DNA of 35,555 nucleotides, taken from positions 1-35,555 of the forward strand of contig CAZQIC010000036.1 in the NCBI GenBank assembly GCA_964593555.1, read 5' to 3'. The notes beneath the pieces are model-generated. The model searched no databases, was not told the DNA's origin, and saw only the letters and a list, made by a program, of their open reading frames with translations. The DNA comes from CAZQIC01 sp964593555 (GTDB taxonomy: Bacteria > Bacteroidota > Bacteroidia > JAFLBG01). Numbering within the stretch: position 1 is the stretch's first letter; the number at the start of each line of letters is the position of its first letter. The position numbers and the translations under genes were made by a program. Positions 15,324-21,800 of this stretch are shown in pieces.

Positions 15324-15899
15324 TTATATTTTTGATACTATCCCGTTATTCAATTTGTATTTTATTTTACTTTCCGGACATTCAGCAAGACCACTTTTGT
15401 CAAAATTAAGTTTATGTCCGTACTCACTCATCCATCCTGTTTGTTTTGCAGGATTACCAATTACTAATGCATACGCAGGGACATCTTTTGTAACCACAGC
15501 ACCTGCTCCAATAAAAGCAAACTCTCCAATATCATGGCCACAAACTATAGTTGCATTAGCACCAATAGTAGCTCCATTTCCTACATGCGTTTTTGCATAT
15601 TCATTTTTTCTATTGACAGCGCTTCGCGGATTAATAACGTTTGTAAAAACCATCGATGGTCCTAAAAAAACATCATCACCACAAGTAACACCGGTATATA
15701 TTGAAACATTGTTTTGCACCTTCACATTTTTCCCCAACACAACACCCGGTGAAACCACTACATTCTGTCCGATATTACAATTATCACCTAGATTACAATC
15801 AGGCATTATATGAGAAAAATGCCAGATCTTGACTCCTTTGCCAAGCGTACAGCCTTCGTCAATAATTGCGCTGGGGTGAGAGAAATAGTCTTTTTCCAT
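15324..15899 (-). CDS. UDP-3-amino-uronate N-acetyltransferase (WbpD/WlbB-like)
   Basis: A 191-residue left-handed beta-helix acetyltransferase with hexapeptide repeats through residues 10-150 (for example 'IDEGCTLGKGVKIW', 'NIGQNVVVSPGVVLG', 'GNGATIGANATIVCG', 'AFIGAGAVVTKDVPAYALVIGNPAKQTGWM'). Length and the 'HPSAIIDEGCTLGKGVKIWHFSHI' start match WbpD of Pseudomonas and WlbB of Bordetella, which acetylate the 3-amino group of UDP-2-acetamido-3-amino-2,3-dideoxyglucuronate. It is followed directly by the WbpB-like gene. The aminotransferase that normally supplies its substrate (WbpE/WlbC, DegT family) is not in the window; a class I/II aminotransferase is the next gene upstream. Confidence 0.9.
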   Translation of the reverse strand: MEKDYFSHPSAIIDEGCTLGKGVKIWHFSHIMPDCNLGDNCNIGQNVVVSPGVVLGKNVKVQNNVSIYTGVTCGDDVFLGPSMVFTNVINPRSAVNRKNEYAKTHVGNGATIGANATIVCGHDIGEFAFIGAGAVVTKDVPAYALVIGNPAKQTGWMSEYGHKLNFDKSGLAECPESKIKYKLNNGIVSKI

Positions 15900-15934
15900 A
15901 ATTTAAGGCCTACAAAAATAGGAAATATAATCGC

Positions 15935-17047
15935 TTACATGAGTGATTCTTTGATAGAAAAATCTACGTTTTTAAGCCCAATTTCAAGCTCTTTGGCATT
16001 TGGCCAGCCAAAGCCGATCCGCATGTATCTTTTATCCATTTCGAACCAATGTCCTGGCCCAACAAAGGTCTTGTAGTTATTATTCAATATCGAATAGAAT
16101 TTTTGAATATCAACATTGATTTCTTTATTGATCCTCGGAAAACAAACTACCCCACCTTTAGGTTCCACCCACTCTAAATATTCATTTCCACTTATCCAGT
16201 TTTTAACAAGTAAAAAGTTACTTTCGACGTGTTCTTGTATCGGTTTAAAATATTCCTCTTTTTTTAACATGAATTGATAGGCGATCTCTTCATCAACAAC
16301 TGAATTGCAAATATAGATCTGCTCTTTGGCAGCAAGAAACAACTCCTGTAGTTTTTTATTCTTTGTGATAACCCAACCTATACGTATTCCCGGCAAACCG
16401 TAAGCTTTAGAAAGAGATGAAACAGAGATAGCCTTATCCGATAAGCTTGCAGCGAGAGGAAGTTTTTCTTCCCTGGTAAGATCGCGATAGGTTTCATCAA
16501 CCAACAAATAACAATTGTTTTTTTCGGCCAATGAAATAAGTTTGTTCAATATTTGCAAGCTAATAATTGTACCGGTAGGATTATGAGGCGCGGTAATGCT
16601 TATAAGACGCGTATTACTCTTGACAAGTGATGAAACGTGATCAACATCCAACTCAAATTTATTTTCGAAAGCAAGATCAACATAGCTAATTTCACAACCT
16701 ATTGCCCGTGGCGTTTCAATATTGGTGGCGTAATTAGGGCGCACAACAATAAGATGGTCATCCTTTGTCAATAATGAAGTTGCTATTATAAAAAGTCCCG
16801 CTGCCGCGCCGACAGTCAACAGAACATCATCTTCAGCAATTACATTATCATAATGTTTTGCAATAAGCTGCCTTAGCTCAGGCTTTCCTGAATGGTGGCC
16901 ATAACAGACGACTAACTCGTTTAGGTCAAGTTGAGTATTCTTTAACCTGAAATCGGTTACTGAACTTTCGGCAAGGTTGTACTTAACATTTTGGTAGCCC
17001 AATTGTTCCGGGGACTCCACCTCAATGGGCATCCTTCGGTACAGCAT
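15935..17047 (-). CDS. Class I/II fold-type I PLP-dependent aminotransferase
   Basis: A 370-residue PLP enzyme. Visible cofactor residues are Asn156 (APHNPTG), Asp184 and Tyr187 (LLVDETYRD), Lys214 for the internal aldimine (SSLSKAYGLPG) and Arg222 (GIRIGW). The N terminus 'KYNLAESSVTDFRLKN' and 'CYGHHSGKPELRQLIA' are in place of the usual class I N-terminal arm. This places it in the aspartate/histidinol-phosphate/MalY-like broad group, possibly near capreomycidine-synthase-like proteins, but the substrate cannot be named. It sits 35 bp before the WbpD-like gene, so it might provide the C3 amino group, although WbpE-type enzymes normally belong to the DegT/DnrJ/EryC1 group; an unrelated amino-acid role is equally possible. 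Confidence 0.85.
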   Translation of the reverse strand: MLYRRMPIEVESPEQLGYQNVKYNLAESSVTDFRLKNTQLDLNELVVCYGHHSGKPELRQLIAKHYDNVIAEDDVLLTVGAAAGLFIIATSLLTKDDHLIVVRPNYATNIETPRAIGCEISYVDLAFENKFELDVDHVSSLVKSNTRLISITAPHNPTGTIISLQILNKLISLAEKNNCYLLVDETYRDLTREEKLPLAASLSDKAISVSSLSKAYGLPGIRIGWVITKNKKLQELFLAAKEQIYICNSVVDEEIAYQFMLKKEEYFKPIQEHVESNFLLVKNWISGNEYLEWVEPKGGVVCFPRINKEINVDIQKFYSILNNNYKTFVGPGHWFEMDKRYMRIGFGWPNAKELEIGLKNVDFSIKESLM

Positions 17048-17061
17048 TTAATTCCTATCTT

Positions 17062-17331
17062 TTAGCTTTGGATATCGAACGAAGAAAAGTTTTTAGCTTC
17101 TCCCTCGTTAAAATAGATTTCACTCACCCTCGATTTAGCGGGTCCAATGCGACACCATCTAATCATTTTGTTAAGCTGTTCATCTTCTCCTTCGAGTTCG
17201 AGATAGACATTGCCATCAGATTCATTTTTAATAAACCCTTTTACTCCAAGCCTATCGGCTTCTTGTTTAGCAGAATTTCTGTAATTAACTCCCTGAACTT
17301 TTCCGCAAACGGTAACTCTTGTGTGCTTCAT
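17062..17331 (-). CDS. Acylphosphatase
   Basis: An 89-residue cytoplasmic enzyme hydrolysing carboxyl-phosphate bonds of acylphosphates. The active-site motif GKVQGVNYRNSAKQEA (10-25) holds the phosphate-binding loop and Arg18, and 'GFIKNESDGNVYLELEGE' carries the catalytic Asn36 and the second conserved motif. The family usually has F at the 'VQGVxFR' position; here it is Tyr. It is the first gene of the leftward operon and ends 14 bp before the aminotransferase. Its link to sugar metabolism is not obvious and may only be positional. Confidence 0.92.
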   Translation of the reverse strand: MKHTRVTVCGKVQGVNYRNSAKQEADRLGVKGFIKNESDGNVYLELEGEDEQLNKMIRWCRIGPAKSRVSEIYFNEGEAKNFSSFDIQS

Positions 17332-17362
17332 GTATATAAATAATTATTGTCTAATGCCACAT

Positions 17363-17393
17363 GAAATATACCATATCTATTAACTAATACCAA
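17363..17393 (-). promoter_or_regulatory. Candidate promoter of the sugar operon, with overlapping inverted repeat
   Basis: Read on the minus strand, TTGG (17393-17390) is followed after 19 bp by TATATTTC (17370-17363), close to the Bacteroidota TTTG/TAnnTTTG pair, with the ATG of the acylphosphatase 32 nt downstream. The same stretch holds inverted repeats: ATACC/GGTAT (17387-17391 and 17396-17400) and ATATACC/GGTATAT (17366-17372 and 17396-17402), which could be an operator or just AT-rich symmetry. The 153-bp spacer (17332-17484) contains nothing else that I can identify. Confidence 0.4.
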
Positions 17394-17484
17394 TAGGTAT
17401 ATGGCTATTTCAATTATTTAAATTTATTTGTTCACCAATATACTCGATTTTTTTATTTCTCTCTGTAAATTTTTCATTTATATA

Positions 17485-18465
17485 TTAAGCAAATTGCCTG
17501 TGCTCCTTTTTAAACAATTCGTCGTTGGATAAACTTTTAAAATATTCATAAGTAATTTTCAACCCTTCGCTTCGGCTCACCTTTGGTTCCCATCCTAAAA
17601 TTGCTTTCGCTTTAGTGATATCCGGCTTACGCTGCTTTGGATCATCCTTAGGTAATGGCAAAGAAATTAATTTTTGTTTTGCTCCGGTTAATTTTAAGAT
17701 CTCTTCTCCAAATTCTTTAATGGTAATTTCGGAAGGATTTCCAATATTGACAGGTTCTGCATGATCACTTAATAAAAGTCTGTATATACCCTCTACAAGG
17801 TCATCAACATAACAAAACGAACGCGTTTGTGAGCCATCGCCAAACATAGTAAGATCTTCACCTCGAATTGCCTGGCCAATAAAGGCCGGCAACACTCTTC
17901 CATCATTTAAACGCATACGAGGCCCATAGGTATTAAATATCCTCACAATCCTGGTCTCCACACCGTGATAAGTATGGTAGGCCATGGTGATGGCTTCCAT
18001 AAAACGTTTAGCCTCATCATACACTCCGCGCGGACCAACGGGATTTACATTTCCCCAATATTCTTCCGTCTGTGGATGGACCAAAGGATCGCCATATACT
18101 TCTGAAGTAGATGCGACCAAAATTCTTGCCTTTTTTACCTTCGCCAAACCAAGCAGATTATGAGTACCTAATGAACTTACTTTAAGCGTTTGAATTGGAA
18201 TTTTCAAATAATCTATAGGACTTGCGGGAGATGCAAAATGCAGAATATATTTTAACTGCCCGGGTACAAAAACAAATTTTGATACATCATGATGATAAAA
18301 CTCAAAATGTTCATGTTTAAATAAATGTTGAATATTTTTAAGGTCGCCTGTGATCAGGTTATCCATTCCGATAACATGATATCCTTCTGCGATAAATCTG
18401 TCACACAAGTGCGACCCAAGGAAACCGGCAGCCCCGGTAATTAAAACACTTTGTTTTTCAGCCAT
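17485..18465 (-). CDS. UDP-glucuronic acid decarboxylase (UXS), UDP-xylose synthase
   Basis: Converts UDP-glucuronate to UDP-xylose with NAD. The 326-residue extended SDR has GAAGFLGSHLCDRF (11-24), the UXS hallmark LHFASPASPIDY (about 74-85), STSEVYGD (about 118-125) with the catalytic Thr/Ser/Glu, and 'PVGPRGVYDEAKRF' with Tyr and Lys, followed by 'ARIFNTYGPRM'-like VRIFNTYGPRMRLNDGRVLP. These motifs separate it well from GalE- and RfbB-type relatives. It is 153 bp upstream of the acylphosphatase operon on the same strand and may share regulation. No UDP-glucose dehydrogenase for its substrate is in the window. Confidence 0.93.
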   Translation of the reverse strand: MAEKQSVLITGAAGFLGSHLCDRFIAEGYHVIGMDNLITGDLKNIQHLFKHEHFEFYHHDVSKFVFVPGQLKYILHFASPASPIDYLKIPIQTLKVSSLGTHNLLGLAKVKKARILVASTSEVYGDPLVHPQTEEYWGNVNPVGPRGVYDEAKRFMEAITMAYHTYHGVETRIVRIFNTYGPRMRLNDGRVLPAFIGQAIRGEDLTMFGDGSQTRSFCYVDDLVEGIYRLLLSDHAEPVNIGNPSEITIKEFGEEILKLTGAKQKLISLPLPKDDPKQRKPDITKAKAILGWEPKVSRSEGLKITYEYFKSLSNDELFKKEHRQFA

Positions 18466-18489
18466 CTTTTAACCTAATAATCCAGAACA

Positions 18490-18497
18490 CAAAAATA
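18490..18497 (-). promoter_or_regulatory. Candidate -7 box for the UXS gene
   Basis: On the minus strand TATTTTTG fits TAnnTTTG exactly, 24 nt before the ATG at 18465. No clear -33 TTTG at 19-21 bp further upstream. The stretch is A/T-rich, so a chance match is possible. Confidence 0.4.
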
Positions 18498-18543
18498 CAA
18501 AAAAATGAGATGACATTTAAAGTGATTTTTTAGTTATTCTATT

Positions 18544-18551
18544 TACATTTG
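18544..18551 (+). promoter_or_regulatory. Candidate -7 box for terC
   Basis: TACATTTG matches TAnnTTTG exactly and ends 10 nt before the ATG at 18562, implying a very short 5' leader. It forms a divergent pair with the minus-strand box at 18490-18497. Confidence 0.45.
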
Positions 18552-18561
18552 TAAGACCATT

Positions 18562-19293
18562 ATGCATTTAGCCGAAGATTTTCAACAACTTTTTACCGTA
18601 GCATCACTTATCAGCATGCTAACTCTAACACTCCTGGAAATAGTGTTAGGTATAGACAATATTATTTTTATATCTATTGTTGCGGGCAAACTACCGAAAA
18701 AAGAGCAGCCCAAAGCCAGGGCAATTGGATTATCGCTTGCATTAATCATGAGAGTTATTTTATTGTTTAGTATATCGTGGATCGTTGGATTGAAAGACCC
18801 CCTATTGACTATTTTTGGATTTGAGGCAACAGGAAGAGATATTATTTTATTTTGTGGAGGGATTTTCTTATTGGTTAAAACAACTTCTGAAATTCACACA
18901 AAAATAGAAGGCATGGGGGAAAGCGAAATTAAGGTAAAAAAGATATCGCTGAAGGCCATTATCCTACAAATAGTTTTTATTGATATAATTTTTTCTTTTG
19001 ACTCCATACTTACGGCAGTTGGCCTTGTTACCAACCTTCTCATAATGATCCTGGCTGTTGTTTTCGCTATGATTATCATGCTTATTTTTTCGGGCAGGGT
19101 GAGTGATATCATTGAAAAACACCCAAGCATTAAAATGCTCGCACTTGCTTTTTTATTAATGATAGGAATGCTATTGATATTAGATGCCTGCCATGTACAT
19201 GTACCTAAGGAATTTGTTTATTTTTCAATGGCCTTCTCTCTCTTAGTAGAATTCCTTAACATAAGAATGTTCCGAAAAAAAGGCGGGCGATAA
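18562..19293 (+). CDS. TerC family integral membrane protein
   Basis: A 243-residue inner-membrane protein with about seven hydrophobic segments. The family's two Asp-bearing motifs are present: 'LLEIVLGIDNIIFISIVAGKLP' in segment 1 (about 24-45) and 'IVFIDIIFSFDSILTAVGL' near residue 140. TerC/Alx/YkoY proteins are linked to tellurite resistance in name, and to manganese export or metal loading of secreted proteins in studied cases. The loop between has 'HTKIEGMGESEIK', typical of the YkoY-like group. It is transcribed divergently from UXS. The C terminus ends in a basic MFRKKGGR on the cytoplasmic side. Confidence 0.9.
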   Translation: MHLAEDFQQLFTVASLISMLTLTLLEIVLGIDNIIFISIVAGKLPKKEQPKARAIGLSLALIMRVILLFSISWIVGLKDPLLTIFGFEATGRDIILFCGGIFLLVKTTSEIHTKIEGMGESEIKVKKISLKAIILQIVFIDIIFSFDSILTAVGLVTNLLIMILAVVFAMIIMLIFSGRVSDIIEKHPSIKMLALAFLLMIGMLLILDACHVHVPKEFVYFSMAFSLLVEFLNIRMFRKKGGR

Positions 19294-19346
19294 TTTCGTA
19301 TACTGTACTTTCATAGCACCTCAACATTTCATATTTTATTTTTATT

Positions 19347-19952
19347 ATGATATTACCAGAGTCATTCTATACCCGAAGTAATGTTGTGAGGATAGCAAAA
19401 GAGTTATTGGGAAAGGTATTGATAACGAAATTTGATGGCACCTACACTTCGGGTATGATCGTGGAAACAGAAGCGTATGCCGGACCCACAGATAAAGCAT
19501 CTCACGCGTATAATAACCGACGCACAAACCGTACCGAAGTAATGTATGCGGATGGCGGAACAGCTTACGTTTATTTATGCTATGGAATTCATCACTTATT
19601 TAATGTGGTGACAAACATAAAAGACATTCCTCATGCTGTACTAGTGCGTGCTACAGAACCACTTGAGGGTATTGACTTAATGCTCCTTCGCCGTAAAAAA
19701 ACAAAATTACTTCCATCACTTACAGCCGGGCCTGGTGCCATGAGTATGGCTATGGGTATAAAAACAAAACATACAGGATATTCATTACAAGGCCCTGTAA
19801 TAAATATCGAAGACAGCGGTATAAAAATTAACAGCAAAAATATAGTAACAGCAACAAGAGTTGGAGTAAGTTATGCTAAGGAAGATGCACTACTGCCTTA
19901 TCGCTTCTATATTAAAGACAACCCCTTTGTGAGTAAAGGCAGAGGACTTTGA
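19347..19952 (+). CDS. mpg: DNA-3-methyladenine glycosylase (AAG/MPG family)
   Basis: Base-excision repair enzyme removing alkylated purines. The 201 residues show the AAG/MPG fold motifs: 'ELLGKVLITKF' (about 18-28), 'GMIVETEAYAGPTDKASHAYNNRRTNR' with the catalytic Glu and the DNA-intercalating region, 'MYADGGTAYVYLCYGIHHLFNVVTN' (the most diagnostic strand), 'VLVRATEPLEG' and 'LTAGPGAMSMAMGI'. Length agrees with bacterial members (about 190-210). It is 53 bp after terC on the same strand and may be cotranscribed, although a role link is unlikely. Confidence 0.93.
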   Translation: MILPESFYTRSNVVRIAKELLGKVLITKFDGTYTSGMIVETEAYAGPTDKASHAYNNRRTNRTEVMYADGGTAYVYLCYGIHHLFNVVTNIKDIPHAVLVRATEPLEGIDLMLLRRKKTKLLPSLTAGPGAMSMAMGIKTKHTGYSLQGPVINIEDSGIKINSKNIVTATRVGVSYAKEDALLPYRFYIKDNPFVSKGRGL

Positions 19953-20119
19953 AAAATTACAAACTTTGAAAGGCGGTAGAGAAAAATAAGATGCCTGTCC
20001 CAAAATCTGTTCCCACAACAACTTATACGAGTACCATTATAGGAGACTGACAATACAGAATTTAGCAGTTGGAAAAATCATGGTTTAAAAGTATCTTAGT
20101 TTATCAAATTCGAAATTTA

Positions 20120-20533
20120 ATGCAACCTCATTTAATTGCACGCTTTGTTATGTGTTTGCTTTTGTTCACAGGAGCCTGGGTTTATTTTACCCATAACACT
20201 ACGGCAAAAGCATTTGTAATTTATCAGTCTCAGAAGGATACAGTGCCAGACAAAATTCGCACTCTAATCCAGATACACTTACTTGACACCTTGAATGAAA
20301 AATTTAATTTCGGAATGGTCACCCGTGCTTATAGGCCCATATGGACATACAAACTGAGTTCAAGACCAGATAATAAACAGGCTTTTTATTTATTCGTTTT
20401 AAGGTATGATAAGGGCACAGCTATAAATGAGGAACATAAATTCAGAGTATATGAAAGCGAGGGAAAAATAACAGTCGAAGATTCAAAGAATAAATATATT
20501 CCTGTAAAAGAGTGGATCAAAAAGTATCGATAA
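20120..20533 (+). CDS. Hypothetical membrane-anchored protein
   Basis: Not recognised. From ATG 20120 it has 137 residues; the frame is also open from a TTG at 20069, which would add 17 residues (EKSWFKSILVYQIRN after the start), and I cannot exclude that start. There is one hydrophobic segment (about residues 7-23 of the shorter form, FVMCLLLFTGAWVYF), which could be an anchor or signal. The rest is soluble with alternating strands: 'AFVIYQSQKDTVPDKI', 'FGMVTRAYRPIWTYKL', 'FYLFVLRYDKG', 'FRVYESEGKITVEDS', ending WIKKYR. A 116-bp non-coding stretch precedes it; it converges with purM. Confidence 0.6.
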   Translation: MQPHLIARFVMCLLLFTGAWVYFTHNTTAKAFVIYQSQKDTVPDKIRTLIQIHLLDTLNEKFNFGMVTRAYRPIWTYKLSSRPDNKQAFYLFVLRYDKGTAINEEHKFRVYESEGKITVEDSKNKYIPVKEWIKKYR

Positions 20534-20555
20534 CGAAACCGAAAAAAAAACAATT

Positions 20556-21731
20556 TTAGTACTCGAAATTTCCTACAGTAGATTTAATAGAAAGTTTTCT
20601 AGCTTCCGATGCCTCTACCCTTCCAATTATTTTTGCATCAACATTAAATTGTTTTGATATTTCTATAATATCATTGGCAATTTCTTTTGGCACATACAAT
20701 TCCATGCGGTGCCCCATATTGAACACCTTATACATTTCCTCCCAGGATGTATTGCTTTGCTCCTGAATCAATTTAAACAAAGGCGGTATATCAAACAAAT
20801 TGTCTTTGATTATATGAAGCTGATCCACAAAATGAAGCACTTTGGTTTGCCCGCCACCACTACAATGCACCATGCCATGAATAGTTGCGCGATATTTTTC
20901 CAGTATTTTTTTTATGATTGGCGCGTAAGTTCTTGTCGGAGACAATACCAATTTTCCGGCTGCAACCTCTTCACCCGAATCAACTTTAACTTTATCCCTC
21001 ATTTTTATTTTACCGGAATACACGAGTTCCCCGGGCACCAATGCATCAAAACTTTCGGGATATTTTTTTGCCAAAGATTTTTCGAATACATCGTGCCTTG
21101 CGGAAGTAAGTCCATTGCTGCCCATACCTCCGTTGTATTCATCCTCATAAGTTGCTTTTCCAAAAGAAGCGAGGCCAACAATGACATCCCCGGCCTGGAT
21201 GTTTGCATTATCAACAACTTCATCTCTTCTCATTCTGCAGACCACAGTGCTATCAACAATGATCGTTCTCACCAAGTCACCAACATCAGCAGTTTCCCCT
21301 CCGGTAGAATGTATTCCTACACCATACTCTCTTAATTTTTTCAACACATCTTCCGTTCCACTTATTAAAGTAGAAATTACCTCACCCGGAATAAGATTTT
21401 TGTTTCTGCCAATGGTAGAAGAAAGCAAAATATTATCTAATGCTCCTACGCAAAGAAGATCATCGGTATTCATCACTATTGCATCCTGCGCAATTCCCTT
21501 CCATACAGAAATATCGCCTGTTTCCTTCCAGTATATATATGCCAGGGAAGACTTAGTACCAGCTCCATCAGCGTGCATAACAATGCAATGCTCCTTACTA
21601 TTCGTTAAAAAGTCAGGGACAATTTTACAAAATGCTTTAGGGAATAACCCCTTATCAATATCCTTAATTGCGTTATGCACATCCTCTTTAGATGCAGAAA
21701 CACCGCGCTGATTGTATTTAAGATCACTCAT
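20556..21731 (-). CDS. purM: Phosphoribosylformylglycinamidine cyclo-ligase (AIR synthetase)
   Basis: Fifth step of purine synthesis: ATP-dependent ring closure of FGAM to AIR in the cytoplasm. The 391-residue protein has the PurM-like N-terminal domain with 'MHADGAGTKSSLAYIY' (Gly-rich ATP/substrate loop, about 51-66), 'WKGIAQDAIVMNTDDLLCVGA' (about 76-96), 'HSTGGETADVGDLV' and 'GDVIVGLASFGKATYEDEYNGGMGSNGLTSAR', and the C-terminal half with 'GMVHCSGGGQTKVLHF' and 'MGHRMELYVP'. It is longer than E. coli PurM (345) but, from memory, matches other Bacteroidota. It lies downstream of the PorE-like gene, separated by a hairpin. Confidence 0.93.
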   Translation of the reverse strand: MSDLKYNQRGVSASKEDVHNAIKDIDKGLFPKAFCKIVPDFLTNSKEHCIVMHADGAGTKSSLAYIYWKETGDISVWKGIAQDAIVMNTDDLLCVGALDNILLSSTIGRNKNLIPGEVISTLISGTEDVLKKLREYGVGIHSTGGETADVGDLVRTIIVDSTVVCRMRRDEVVDNANIQAGDVIVGLASFGKATYEDEYNGGMGSNGLTSARHDVFEKSLAKKYPESFDALVPGELVYSGKIKMRDKVKVDSGEEVAAGKLVLSPTRTYAPIIKKILEKYRATIHGMVHCSGGGQTKVLHFVDQLHIIKDNLFDIPPLFKLIQEQSNTSWEEMYKVFNMGHRMELYVPKEIANDIIEISKQFNVDAKIIGRVEASEARKLSIKSTVGNFEY

Positions 21732-21750
21732 AGATACTTTTAAAATTCAA

Positions 21751-21780
21751 CGTCCCGATGAGAACAAACTCACCGGGACG
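21751..21780 (-). terminator. Hairpin between the PorE-like gene and purM
   Basis: CGTCCCG (21751-21757) pairs with CGGGACG (21774-21780), with GAG/CTC pairing inside, forming a stable stem. On the minus strand it stands 21 bp after the PorE-like stop and is followed by TTGAATTTT, a weak T tract, 19 bp before the purM ATG. It is probably an imperfect terminator or attenuator; purM may still be read through or have its own promoter here. Confidence 0.6.
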
Positions 21781-21800
21781 TCAATTGATTAATTCATATT

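Noticed and set aside
15355..15813. Plus-strand open frame of 152 codons opposite the WbpD-like gene
   Set aside because: Shadow of a hexapeptide-repeat gene; the regular repeat opens frames on the other strand.
20709..21335. Plus-strand open frame of 208 codons opposite purM
   Set aside because: It lies fully within purM, which has all family motifs; composition (His/Cys/Phe-rich) is that of an antisense shadow.
21181..21711. Second plus-strand frame of 176 codons opposite purM
   Set aside because: Antisense of the conserved purM N-terminal half; no domain recognised.
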